Shown: piece after piece, positions 8,809 through 16,603 of the stretch
Numbering within the stretch: the stretch's first letter is position 1
Layout of the letters: each line of letters opens with the position of its first letter
Assembly: GCF_002999235.1 (NCBI RefSeq)
Contig: NZ_CP027236.1
Coordinates: 1,178,001 to 1,242,000 of the forward strand
Source: Actinomyces sp. oral taxon 897
Lineage (GTDB): Bacteria > Actinomycetota > Actinomycetes > Actinomycetales > Actinomycetaceae
DNA: 64,000 nt
Direction of reading: 5' to 3'
The notes under the pieces: generated by a model
Told to the model about the DNA's origin: nothing
Database searches by the model: none
What the model saw: the letters and a program-made list of their open reading frames with translations, nothing else
Translations under genes and position numbers: made by a program

Positions 8809-9717
8809 TTACTCAAAGAAGCCTTCGTCAACCTCGACAATTCGGATTGTGTCCCGGACCTGGACCCCCACGCCGTAACGGATCATAAGGGAGGCGAGCC
8901 GGGCGCCGTCGATCAGGACAATCCGGCTGGCGACCCGCTCGGCGTACTCCCGGGCGCGAGCGCTAAAAGAGGCTGTGGTGATAAAGACCCCCTGGCTGGC
9001 CTGTGCGCCCTGGAGGGCCCCTGCAAATCCCTGGACATCGGGTCGGCTGACTGTGCCCCGCGGGTCATAGCATTTGGCCTGGACGTATATGCGACTGAGG
9101 CCCAGCGCGTCCTGGTCAATGATCCCGTCAATGCCATCGTCGCCGGATAGACGGGTACGGGTTACGGCCCCCTGGGTACCGCCGTAGCCCATGGCCACGA
9201 GCAGGTCGAGCACCGCCTGCTCAAAGAAGACAGGACCCTGCGTATGAAGACGCTCCAGCAGATCCTGGGCCACGGAATCATTCAGACGCCTGACGCCGTC
9301 GTAGACCTGCTCGGTGGGATCGACCAGGGTGTCTCCCAGAGTCGCACGCTGCTGCGTCGAAGAGCCCTTCCTGCCCGGATCCGGCCAGCTGTATCCGGGC
9401 AGGGCCTCCAGGTCGGACGTGGTCAAGGCCTCGGGGTGGTGCCGGAGCAGTGCCTGCCCGGTCTGTGTCATGACGTATCTGCCCCGGGCAGGGTGCTCGA
9501 CCGCACCGGCGTGGGACAGGTAGGACAGCGCCCACCCCAGGCGGTTGGTCCACATAGGCTCACCGGAGGGAATCCGCACGGCGCACTGGTCCTCGGTAAG
9601 CCCCATGTCCTGCCGGGCGCGCTGGCGTAGCTCACGAACCGGCCAGACTCCGCCGTCAGACAGGACCCGCAAGGCCGGGACCAGAAACCCCTCCCACGTG
9701 GGGACGACGTTGCTCAT
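8809..9717 (-). CDS. mrr: Mrr-like type IV restriction endonuclease
   Basis: 302 aa. The N-terminal half (residues 1-90) is an Mrr_N winged helix (VWPVRELRQR, TNRLGWALSYLSHAG). The C-terminal half is an Mrr_cat PD-(D/E)xK nuclease: GDDGIDGIIDQD supplies the acidic residues and YVQAKCY the Q-x-K motif. The family cuts modified, foreign DNA. The ATG at 9717 has GGGAG 5 nt upstream. The gene lies alone between two direct repeats, inside the accessory island, and looks like an acquired defence cassette. Confidence 0.92.
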   Translation of the reverse strand: MSNVVPTWEGFLVPALRVLSDGGVWPVRELRQRARQDMGLTEDQCAVRIPSGEPMWTNRLGWALSYLSHAGAVEHPARGRYVMTQTGQALLRHHPEALTTSDLEALPGYSWPDPGRKGSSTQQRATLGDTLVDPTEQVYDGVRRLNDSVAQDLLERLHTQGPVFFEQAVLDLLVAMGYGGTQGAVTRTRLSGDDGIDGIIDQDALGLSRIYVQAKCYDPRGTVSRPDVQGFAGALQGAQASQGVFITTASFSARAREYAERVASRIVLIDGARLASLMIRYGVGVQVRDTIRIVEVDEGFFE

Positions 9718-9911
9718 TGAGACTCCCAGGGATAACGGCTATCAGACCCCATGATTCTAGACGGCACCTAGACCTAGGCCCCACCTCGTCTGACACGCAC
9801 GCGGGACAGCTCGTCCCAGCCAGTTGACCAGCGCGGCACCGAAGGCCTGCTGGGACCCAGCCGCGCCCGGGAGACAGCTGGGTCCGGGACCGGCGGCCGC
9901 CCCCGCAGGCA

Positions 9912-10017
9912 ATAAGTACCGTTCTCACGACGAATAAGTACCGTTCTCGCGAGAGGAACGAGGCAGCACACCAGCGGCCAACCCCGCCACACCCGCACCC
10001 ACCGACGCACCGCATCC
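9912..10017. repeat. 22 bp array 4 plus flank: right direct repeat bracketing mrr
   Basis: 9912-9951 contains two 22 bp units in minus orientation (AATAAGTACCGTTCTC type), followed by about 65 nt matching 8686-8752. Together with arrays 1-3 it gives a nested layout: arrays 1 and 2 point right, arrays 3 and 4 point left. Confidence 0.8.
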
Positions 10018-10119
10018 GGGGTGCACCCGCTGCCCGCACTCAGGCGCGGGCTCGGGTACCGACCCACCGCACCCCACCGGGGTACAGGCGCTCGGGCACA
10101 CCGGGCACTACCGCGGCCG

Positions 10120-10208
10120 CGCCCCTCCGTAGACTCAGACCATGCGCCGCGGAGAGCCCACCGCCCAGTCCACCGGTGCGCGCTCCTCCGTAGACTCGGA
10201 CCATGCGC
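10120..10208. repeat. 28 bp duplication with 33 nt insert, upstream of pimB
   Basis: Copies at 10120-10147 and 10181-10208 match at 26 of 28 positions (core CTCCGTAGACTC), 61 bp apart, with a 33 nt insert between. The repeat includes the -10 hexamer TAGACT and the ATG of pimB, so promoter and start codon are both duplicated. The upstream ATG (10142) opens a 29-codon frame ending at 10231, overlapping the true pimB start out of frame. Confidence 0.85.
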
Positions 10209-11342
10209 ACCACCCTGCTCGTCACCAATGACTTCCCCCCGGTCGTGGGCGGCATCCAGTCCTACCTGGACGACTACACGCGCCGCCTCCCCAGTCAGGA
10301 TCTCGTGGTCCTGGCCTCCACCCCGCCGCAGGGCCCCCAGGCCGCCGCGGAGCACGACGCCACCCTGCCCTTCGAGGTGGTGCGCATGCCCACGCACATG
10401 CTCCTGCCCACCCCGGACGTACGCGACAGGATGCGCCGGACCATCAGGGAACGGGGCGTGGAGACGGTGTGGTTCGGGGCCGCCGCCCCCCTGGGCCTGC
10501 TGGGCGGCGCCGCCAGGAGGGCCGGGGCCACCCGCGTCATCGCCACGACCCACGGCCACGAGGTGGGCTGGGGGCTGTGGCCGGGCCCCCGCCAGGCGCT
10601 GCGCCGGATCTTCGCCGACGCCGACGTCGTGACCTACATCTCCCAGTACACCCTGGAGCGGCTGGCCCCCCACATCCCCCCGGGCACCACGACCCTGCGC
10701 CTGCCCAGCGGCATCGACACCGACCGCTTCCACCCCGACCCGCACGCCCGGGCCCGCCTGCGCCGTCGTTACCACATAGGGGACGCCCCCACAGTGGTGT
10801 GCGTCTCACGCCTGGTGGCCCGCAAGGGGCAGGACGCTCTCATCGCTGCCTGGCCCCGGGTGGTCGAGGCGGTGCCCGGCGCCCGGCTCGTCATTGTCGG
10901 CTGGGGCCCCTACGCCCGGGAGCTGGCGCTCATGAGACGCCGCTGCCCCGTACGCGACTCCATTGTGCTGACGGGCGCGGTACCCGGCGAGGAGCTGCCG
11001 GGGCACGTGGCCCTGGGGGACGTGTTTGCCATGCCCTGCCGCACCCGCAACCTGGGCATGGACGTGGAGGGCCTGGGGATCGTCTTCCTGGAGGCCTCCG
11101 CCACCGGCCTGCCCGTGGTCGCCGGGGACAGCGGCGGCGCCCCGGAGACCGTCGTCGAGGGGCAGACGGGTACCGTGGTGGACGGACGCGACCCGGACGC
11201 GCTCGTGGACGCCCTGGTCACCCAGCTGCGTGACGCCGACCTGCGCCAGCGCATGGGCCGGGCGGGACGTGACCTCATGCTCCGGCAGTGGACCTGGCCG
11301 AGCCTGGTGGACAGCCTCGTCGAGGCCATTGACGCCCGATGA
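10203..11342 (+). CDS. pimB: GT4 mannosyltransferase, PimB-like
   Basis: 379 aa GT-B fold glycosyltransferase family 4. The N-terminal LLVTNDFPPVVGGIQSYL is characteristic of PimB, which transfers mannose from GDP-mannose to phosphatidylinositol mannoside at the inner membrane. The C-terminal Rossmann domain has the E-x7-E motif in VEGLGIVFLEAS and the GGAPETV turn. No Shine-Dalgarno; TAGACT ends 6 nt before the ATG, so the mRNA is probably leaderless. It overlaps the downstream acetyltransferase gene by 4 bp. The substrate is inferred from family resemblance. Confidence 0.88.
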   Translation: MRTTLLVTNDFPPVVGGIQSYLDDYTRRLPSQDLVVLASTPPQGPQAAAEHDATLPFEVVRMPTHMLLPTPDVRDRMRRTIRERGVETVWFGAAAPLGLLGGAARRAGATRVIATTHGHEVGWGLWPGPRQALRRIFADADVVTYISQYTLERLAPHIPPGTTTLRLPSGIDTDRFHPDPHARARLRRRYHIGDAPTVVCVSRLVARKGQDALIAAWPRVVEAVPGARLVIVGWGPYARELALMRRRCPVRDSIVLTGAVPGEELPGHVALGDVFAMPCRTRNLGMDVEGLGIVFLEASATGLPVVAGDSGGAPETVVEGQTGTVVDGRDPDALVDALVTQLRDADLRQRMGRAGRDLMLRQWTWPSLVDSLVEAIDAR

Positions 11343-12244
11343 GCACCCCGACGCCTGACGGGTGGCTGCCCACCACCGTGCAGACGCTGCTGGACCGGGC
11401 TGGTGACGACGTCGCCCGTCTGGAGGTGGCGCTGCTGGCCGCGTGGCGGCCTACCACCCTCCTGGCCCACGCCGACCTCCCAGGCTGCGTCCTGCGCTGG
11501 CACCACCAGATGACCAAGCGGGCCAACTCGCTGCTGGTCCTGGGCCCGACCCGGCCCCGCAGCACCACCCTGGCCGCCTCGTGGTACGCGCGTCACGCCC
11601 CCGCCCAGGCCCCGCTGGCCATGACGCGCTGTCCCCTGCCGCAGGGCCCGGACAGAGGCGCCGTGCTCATTATGACCTGCGACCTGGCCCAGTTCCCGGC
11701 CGCGGGTAAGGCTACCGGAGCACCGCGCCCTGGCCCGCCCCAGGAGACGCCGCCCCCTGGCTTCCCCCGCCCGGGGTCCCGGCCCCTGGGAAGCGAGCCC
11801 CAGGGGAGCGGGCCAGCGGGGACCGGGGTGCTGCACCTGGGCTCCCGGCTCCCCCGGGTGCTGCTGGAGCGGACGGCCGCCCGCGGCACCGGGGGGCCTG
11901 AGGACGTCGCCCGCGCCCGGGCCCTGCTGCTGTGCGCCCTGGGGCAGGTCTTCGCCACGGTGAGCCAGGGCGGCGAGGTCGTGGGTGTGGCCCGGCTGGC
12001 CATGACCGGTGTCAATGACGTCGCGGTCCTCGACGGGGTGTGGGTCGCCCCTCATAGTCGACGTCGTGGCACCGCCTCACACATGATCCGACACCTGGCC
12101 CACCAGGCGCGACGTCTGGGGGCCCGGCACCTGGCGCTGGAGGTGGAGGCCGACAACCTGGGCGCCGTAGCGTGCTATGAGCGGCTCGGCATGGGGCTCC
12201 ACCACGCACACCGCTACACGCCCCTGGCCTCCTGGGGCACCTGA
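11339..12244 (+). CDS. GNAT-family N-acetyltransferase
   Basis: 301 aa. The C-terminal third (about 195-300) is a GNAT domain: VWVAPHSRRRGTASHMI is the acetyl-CoA binding motif A and ALEVEADNLGAVACYERLGM the motif B region. The N-terminal half has an unassigned domain, and a Pro/Gly-rich linker (about 122-165) separates them. It starts inside the pimB stop codon (4 bp overlap), so the two are coupled. The acceptor is unknown. Confidence 0.85.
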   Translation: MSTPTPDGWLPTTVQTLLDRAGDDVARLEVALLAAWRPTTLLAHADLPGCVLRWHHQMTKRANSLLVLGPTRPRSTTLAASWYARHAPAQAPLAMTRCPLPQGPDRGAVLIMTCDLAQFPAAGKATGAPRPGPPQETPPPGFPRPGSRPLGSEPQGSGPAGTGVLHLGSRLPRVLLERTAARGTGGPEDVARARALLLCALGQVFATVSQGGEVVGVARLAMTGVNDVAVLDGVWVAPHSRRRGTASHMIRHLAHQARRLGARHLALEVEADNLGAVACYERLGMGLHHAHRYTPLASWGT

Positions 12245-12285
12245 CCTCTGACTCCGCGGGCCGGGTGGCGCCTGCCAAGACCGCG

Positions 12286-12328
12286 AGCCCGGTCCGCGGT
12301 CACGGTCTCTGAGCCCGCGGACCGGGCT
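12286..12328. terminator. Hairpin between convergent GNAT gene and nrdR
   Basis: A 14 bp perfect inverted repeat, AGCCCGGTCCGCGG with its complement at 12315-12328, with a 15 nt loop. It sits 40 nt after the GNAT stop. There is no T-run, as is usual in high-GC actinobacteria. The remaining gap up to 12548 shows no gene. Confidence 0.6.
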
Positions 12329-12548
12329 GGCACACCACGCCGCCACGGCCTGGGCCACCACCCAGCCCCGAGCACCTCCTCTCGGTGTACCGCACCACCA
12401 GGGCCTGGATCCCGCACCGGCCCCGGGTCCCGCAGGGAGCCAGCGCTCCCCGGCGGCCCCGGGCGCTGCAGCCGGGGACCAGCCCCCGTCCTGCGTGGGG
12501 GTACCGTGGCGGACGAACCCCCGGGTCCCGCATCCGGGGGCCAAGCGC

Positions 12549-13052
12549 CTACCGTCCGCGGGAGGGTGTGGACCGGGGCCTGGGGGCGGGGGCGGTGTGC
12601 GGGGAGGTGTGGACGTCGCGCAGCTCGGCAATCGCCCGTTCAAAGTCCTCCAGGGTGTTGAAGTTGGAGTAGACGGAGGCGAACCGCAGGTAGGCGACCT
12701 CGTCCAGGTCCCGCAGGGGCCCCAGGATGGCCAGGCCGATGTCGTGGGAGTCAACCAGGGCCTGGCCGTTGGCGCGAACCGTCTCCTCCACCTTGTGGGC
12801 CAGGACCGCGAGCTGGTCGTCGGTGACCGGGCGGCCCTGGCAGGCCCGGCGCACCCCCACAATGACCTTGTCCCGACTAAAGGGCTCGACCACGCCCGAG
12901 CGCTTGCGCACCGAGAGGCTGGCGGTCTCGGTGGTGGTGAACCGGCGCCCGCAGCGGGGGCACTCACGCCGACGCCGGATGGACAGTCCGTCCTCCGAGG
13001 TACGGGAGTCCACCACACGGGAGCCGTCATAGCGGCAGAAGGGGCAGTGCAC
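12549..13052 (-). CDS. nrdR: Transcriptional repressor NrdR
   Basis: 167 aa. Zinc ribbon at the N-terminus (CPFC near residues 3-6 and CPRC near 31-34), followed by an ATP-cone domain. It represses ribonucleotide reductase genes. GTG start at 13052 with GGAGG 6 nt upstream. The C-terminal ~20 residues are Pro/Arg/Ser-rich and not conserved. Proximity to lexA and a LysM gene is usual in actinobacteria. Confidence 0.96.
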   Translation of the reverse strand: MHCPFCRYDGSRVVDSRTSEDGLSIRRRRECPRCGRRFTTTETASLSVRKRSGVVEPFSRDKVIVGVRRACQGRPVTDDQLAVLAHKVEETVRANGQALVDSHDIGLAILGPLRDLDEVAYLRFASVYSNFNTLEDFERAIAELRDVHTSPHTAPAPRPRSTPSRGR

Positions 13053-13071
13053 AGGGTCCCTCCGAGTAGAT

Positions 13072-13100
13072 CACATACCTGAGAGAAAAATGTGAGGCAA
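13072..13100 (-). promoter_or_regulatory. nrdR promoter
   Basis: On the minus strand, TTGCCT (13095-13100) and TATGTG (13072-13077) are separated by 17 nt, about 20 nt before the nrdR GTG. This is a good sigma-70-type match in an unusually A/T-rich stretch. No clear NrdR box was seen. Confidence 0.55.
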
Positions 13101-13303
13101 GCCTATGCGGGGTGCGCCCGAAGAGCAAGGGTGAAACGCCGGAAGACGTCGAGTAAGAGCTCTCAAGGTACCTGAATGCCGTCCCGGAGGCACGGACCCA
13201 GCTACCCGGTCACCCGGCCGCGGTGGTCACCCGCGGCGCCCGGTACCGATGGTCACCCGCAGTGCCCGGCCCCTGGTCAGCCGCCCAGGACCCGGCCCCG
13301 GGC

Positions 13304-14092
13304 TCAGCCCCGGGGGACAATAAGGCGCTGCCCGGGCCGCAGCGTGGTACCGGAGAGGTGGTTGAGCTCCACAATGAGCGCTGCCGTCTCCATGACGTCG
13401 CCGCGTCCGGTGGCTGCCGCAATGTCCCACAGGGTCTGTCCTGCGGACACGGTCACAGTGGTCGTCGTCCCCGTCTCCTGCCCGCCCCTGGACGGACCGG
13501 AGGCGAGTACGGCCCCCGCCACCAGCAGGGCCAGCACCACCCCGGCCACCACGAACCCCCTGAGACGCCCCCTGAGGCGACGCAGGAGCCCGGCCGCCGC
13601 GCAGCGGGTACCGCCCGCTCCCGGTGCGCCCGCCCCGCCAGCCGCGGGGTGGGCCACGGCATCCCCGCCGGGTAGGGGGCAGCCGGGCCCGGAACTCTTC
13701 GCCAGGTCGATGACAGGCCCCTCCCCGCCGGGCAGGGGACGACCCGCACCGTCCCCGTCAGCCCCCTGGTGCCCGGCACCCGGTGCACCCCTGCGCCGAC
13801 GGGCCCGTACCGCGGGGTGGGTAGGTGACAGCTCAGCGAGCTCGGCCAGCCGGGTGGGCGTCGGGGCGATGGGCCCTCGTCCGCCCCGGGAGCCCCGTCG
13901 CGGGGCGCCCGGGGTCCGGGGCGTCACGGGACGGCGCCCGGCCCCGGTCCCCCGGATGGCAGGCAGCTCCCAGGGCAGCGGCTCGGAGGTGACCACGCGC
14001 AGGCAGGCCCGCCCCGGGCCTGGGCCCCGGCCGGCGTCGGGCGCGGGGACCAGCCGCAGCGTAGGGGCCGGGGGAAGGGCGAGGGCGCTCAC
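13304..14092 (-). CDS. SOS-linked LysM membrane protein (DivS/YneA position)
   Basis: 262 aa. Long Pro/Gly/Arg-rich cytoplasmic N-terminus, one TM helix (about 182-202, GFVVAGVVLALLVAGAVLA), then a C-terminal extracytoplasmic LysM domain (TVSAGQTLWDIA to LRPGQRLIVP). GTG start with GGAGG 5 nt upstream. It is divergent from lexA across three LexA boxes. LysM proteins in this position (YneA in Bacillus, DivS in corynebacteria by role) arrest cell division during DNA damage; that role is inferred from position and architecture. Confidence 0.8.
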   Translation of the reverse strand: MSALALPPAPTLRLVPAPDAGRGPGPGRACLRVVTSEPLPWELPAIRGTGAGRRPVTPRTPGAPRRGSRGGRGPIAPTPTRLAELAELSPTHPAVRARRRRGAPGAGHQGADGDGAGRPLPGGEGPVIDLAKSSGPGCPLPGGDAVAHPAAGGAGAPGAGGTRCAAAGLLRRLRGRLRGFVVAGVVLALLVAGAVLASGPSRGGQETGTTTTVTVSAGQTLWDIAAATGRGDVMETAALIVELNHLSGTTLRPGQRLIVPRG

Positions 14093-14102
14093 GAGAACCT
14101 CC

Positions 14103-14118
14103 TAGAACACATGTTCGA
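14103..14118. promoter_or_regulatory. LexA box 1
   Basis: TAGAACACATGTTCGA, a close match to the actinobacterial SOS box TCGAAC-N4-GTTCGA. It lies 11 nt before the GTG of the LysM gene. Confidence 0.85.
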
Positions 14119-14133
14119 CGAACACTTGTTCGA
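14118..14133. promoter_or_regulatory. LexA box 2
   Basis: ACGAACACTTGTTCGA, abutting box 1, so the two could be bound side by side. Confidence 0.82.
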
Positions 14134-14170
14134 CACCATAGCGCCTGACGGACGACACGTCCAGCAGCAC

Positions 14171-14186
14171 TCGAACACGTGTTTGA
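14171..14186. promoter_or_regulatory. LexA box 3 (lexA proximal)
   Basis: TCGAACACGTGTTTGA, about 97 nt before the lexA start. It would give autoregulation of lexA. Confidence 0.88.
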
Positions 14187-14282
14187 AGGTCGCGGTGCGG
14201 AGCCGTAGGCTGGAGGGGTACAGGCCACCACGAACCACCGAGACGACCAGCAGCCCTCAGGGACCCACCCCGGGAGCGGAGC

Positions 14283-15038
14283 ATGGAGGGCACGGCGATG
14301 ACCAGCAGCACCCTGGACCCCACGGATCCCCGCGTGGCGCGGGTCGTGGACGACCTCGACGCCCGCGCCTGTGCCGTCTACGAGTGCGTGCGCGACGCCG
14401 TCGTCGCCCGCGGCTACCCGCCCTCGCTGCGTGAGATCGGCGCGGAGGTGGGGCTGACCAGCCCCTCCTCGGTCAAGCACCAGCTGGACAAGCTCGAGCG
14501 GCTGGGCCTGGTCCACCGTGACCCCAAGCGTCCTCGCGCCCTGGAGGTCGTGGTCCCTGAGCCGGACGCCCGCCAGGCCCCCCCGCCCACCACCCGGCGC
14601 CCGCCCGCCCCGGTCGTGCCCCTGCCCTCCCTGCCCGGCGTCGGGCAGGACGAGGCCGTGGCGGTCCCCCTGGTGGGGCGGATCGCCGCGGGCAGCCCCA
14701 TCCTGGCCATGCAGGAGGTGGAGGACGTCGTGGCCCTCCCCCGCCGCCTGACGGGGGACGGGGAGCTGTTCATGCTCCAGGTGCACGGGGACTCCATGAT
14801 CGAGGCCGCCATCTGCGACGGGGACTGGGTGGTGGTCCGCTCCCAGCCCGACGCCGCCAGCGGGGAGGTCGTGGCCGCCCTGCTCCAGGACGTGGACGGC
14901 CACAGCGCCACGGTCAAGGTCCTCTCCCGGCATGACGGCCACCAGTGGCTCCTGCCCCGTAACCCCGACTACGCCCCCATCCCGGGCGACGAGGCCACGA
15001 TCATGGGCAAGGTCGTCACGGTCCTGCGGGCCCTGTAG
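14283..15038 (+). CDS. lexA: SOS repressor LexA
   Basis: 251 aa. N-terminal winged HTH ([20 protein letters not shown]), then the self-cleavage domain with Ala-Gly site in RIAAGSP, catalytic Ser in HGDSM and Lys in ATVKVL. The start at 14283 has GGGAG upstream; 14298 also has GGAGG at 8 nt and is a possible alternative giving 246 aa. It represses SOS genes and is autoregulated through the box at 14171. Confidence 0.97.
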   Translation: MEGTAMTSSTLDPTDPRVARVVDDLDARACAVYECVRDAVVARGYPPSLREIGAEVGLTSPSSVKHQLDKLERLGLVHRDPKRPRALEVVVPEPDARQAPPPTTRRPPAPVVPLPSLPGVGQDEAVAVPLVGRIAAGSPILAMQEVEDVVALPRRLTGDGELFMLQVHGDSMIEAAICDGDWVVVRSQPDAASGEVVAALLQDVDGHSATVKVLSRHDGHQWLLPRNPDYAPIPGDEATIMGKVVTVLRAL

Positions 15039-15245
15039 CCCCCGGGCGCCCGGTCCGGTGCCCTGACGCCGGGCCGGGCGGCTGCCGTGGGCTCCTGACG
15101 GGCCTGGCAGCTGGCCCGCGGGTGCCACGGCACCGGACCGCCCCTGGCGGATCGTGCTCGGGGCCGGGAGCGGCGGGTCCCGGGACAAGCACAGCGGGGC
15201 CGGTGGCACGAGGGACCGTCCCGGGCCGGGCTGCCCAGGAGACAC

Positions 15246-15289
15246 GGGTGGGGCCGGGGACCTCGCGTTCAAGGACCCCGGCCCCACCC
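15246..15289. terminator. Bidirectional terminator between lexA and ldh
   Basis: Arms of 18 nt (15246-15263 and 15272-15289) pair with a single mismatch around an 8 nt loop (core GGGGCCGGGG). It lies in the 317 bp gap between the convergent lexA and ldh genes; no gene was seen in the rest of that gap. Confidence 0.75.
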
Positions 15290-15355
15290 CGGTGCGTCGC
15301 GGTGCACCCGCGCGGCAGCGCCTGCGCACCCGGCAGGCGGCGTGCCGGCCTGGCC

Positions 15356-16354
15356 TCAGTAGCCCAGGCCGCGGGCGACCTCGCGCAGACGCTCGGCCGA
15401 GGCGGTCAGGCGGGCGCGCTCGTCGTCGGTCAGCGGCAGCTCCAGGCGGCGGCCGGCGCCCTTACGGCCGATAATGGTCGGGACGGCCATGCACACGTCG
15501 GAGATGCCGTGCCAGTCATCCAGCAGCGGGGAGACGGTCAGGACCCGCTGCTCGTCGTTGAGGACGGCGCCGATGATCCGCTGGACCGCCAGGCCGACGG
15601 CGTAGTTGGTCACGCCCTTGCCCTCGATAATGCGGTAGGCGGAGCGCACGACGTCGCGGGCGATGCGCTCGCGCTTGGCCTCGTCGAACTCACCGCCGTC
15701 GAGGGTCTTGCCCCACTGGGTGATCGGCACGCCGCCGATCTCGGTGGAGGACCACAGCGGGACCTCGGAGTCGCCGTGCTCACCGGTGATGTAGCCGTGG
15801 ATGTTCTGCACGGCCGTACCGGTCTCCAGGGAGATGAGGTAGCGCATGCGGGCGGTGTCCAGGACGGTGCCGGAGCCGAAGATCTGGTTCTCGGGCAGGC
15901 CGGTGATCTTCTTGGCGCAGTAGGTCACCACGTCCACCGGGTTGGCCACCGGCACGAAGATCGCGTTGGGGGCGACCTCGACCAGCTTGGGCAGGATCTT
16001 CTCCATAATGCCCACGGTGGCCCCGGCCAGCTCCAGACGGGACTGGCCCGGCTTCTGCCTGGCCCCGGCGGTAATGGCGATGACGTCGGCGTCGCGGCAG
16101 ATCTCGGGGTCGGTGGAGCCGGACACGGAGCCGGCGGAGGTGAACTGGATGCCCTGGGCGATGTCGAGGGCCTCGGCCTCGACCTTCTCCTTGGCGATGT
16201 CCTGGAGGACGACCTCGCGGGCGACACCCTTGGTGACGCAGGCGTAGGCCAGGGTGGAACCCACCGCTCCGGCGCCGATAATGGCGACCTTGGAGGGGCG
16301 GCCGGAGGCCTTGGCGGTGGGGTAGGAGCCTTGGGCGGTGTTGGTGTTGGACAC
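15356..16354 (-). CDS. ldh: L-lactate dehydrogenase
   Basis: 332 aa NAD-dependent enzyme reducing pyruvate to L-lactate. Rossmann motif GAGAVGS, catalytic His in GEHGDSE, substrate Arg in the TAGARQKPGQSR loop. GTG start with GGAGAA just upstream. Fits a fermentative lifestyle. A second, shorter family member, malate dehydrogenase, is excluded by the GARQ loop. Confidence 0.96.
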   Translation of the reverse strand: MSNTNTAQGSYPTAKASGRPSKVAIIGAGAVGSTLAYACVTKGVAREVVLQDIAKEKVEAEALDIAQGIQFTSAGSVSGSTDPEICRDADVIAITAGARQKPGQSRLELAGATVGIMEKILPKLVEVAPNAIFVPVANPVDVVTYCAKKITGLPENQIFGSGTVLDTARMRYLISLETGTAVQNIHGYITGEHGDSEVPLWSSTEIGGVPITQWGKTLDGGEFDEAKRERIARDVVRSAYRIIEGKGVTNYAVGLAVQRIIGAVLNDEQRVLTVSPLLDDWHGISDVCMAVPTIIGRKGAGRRLELPLTDDERARLTASAERLREVARGLGY

Positions 16355-16603
16355 GGGTTCTCCTTCACATACGGGTGGGGATGAGCGGACGCTGGCCGGT
16401 CCACCTCCCAGACTAGTCGGTGAGGTACCCCTATATGGGGGACTTTCCGGCTACTGGGCGCGTCGTACTAGCCTTCTACCAGGTAGTTGCCCTGACCATC
16501 GGCTGTTTGAACGACTACCCTGGTACCTGTCAGCTCCTGGCGGCTACCCGGCCCCGCGCCGAGAGGCCACCACCACCTACCACCCCATGACACAGGAGTC
16601 ACC

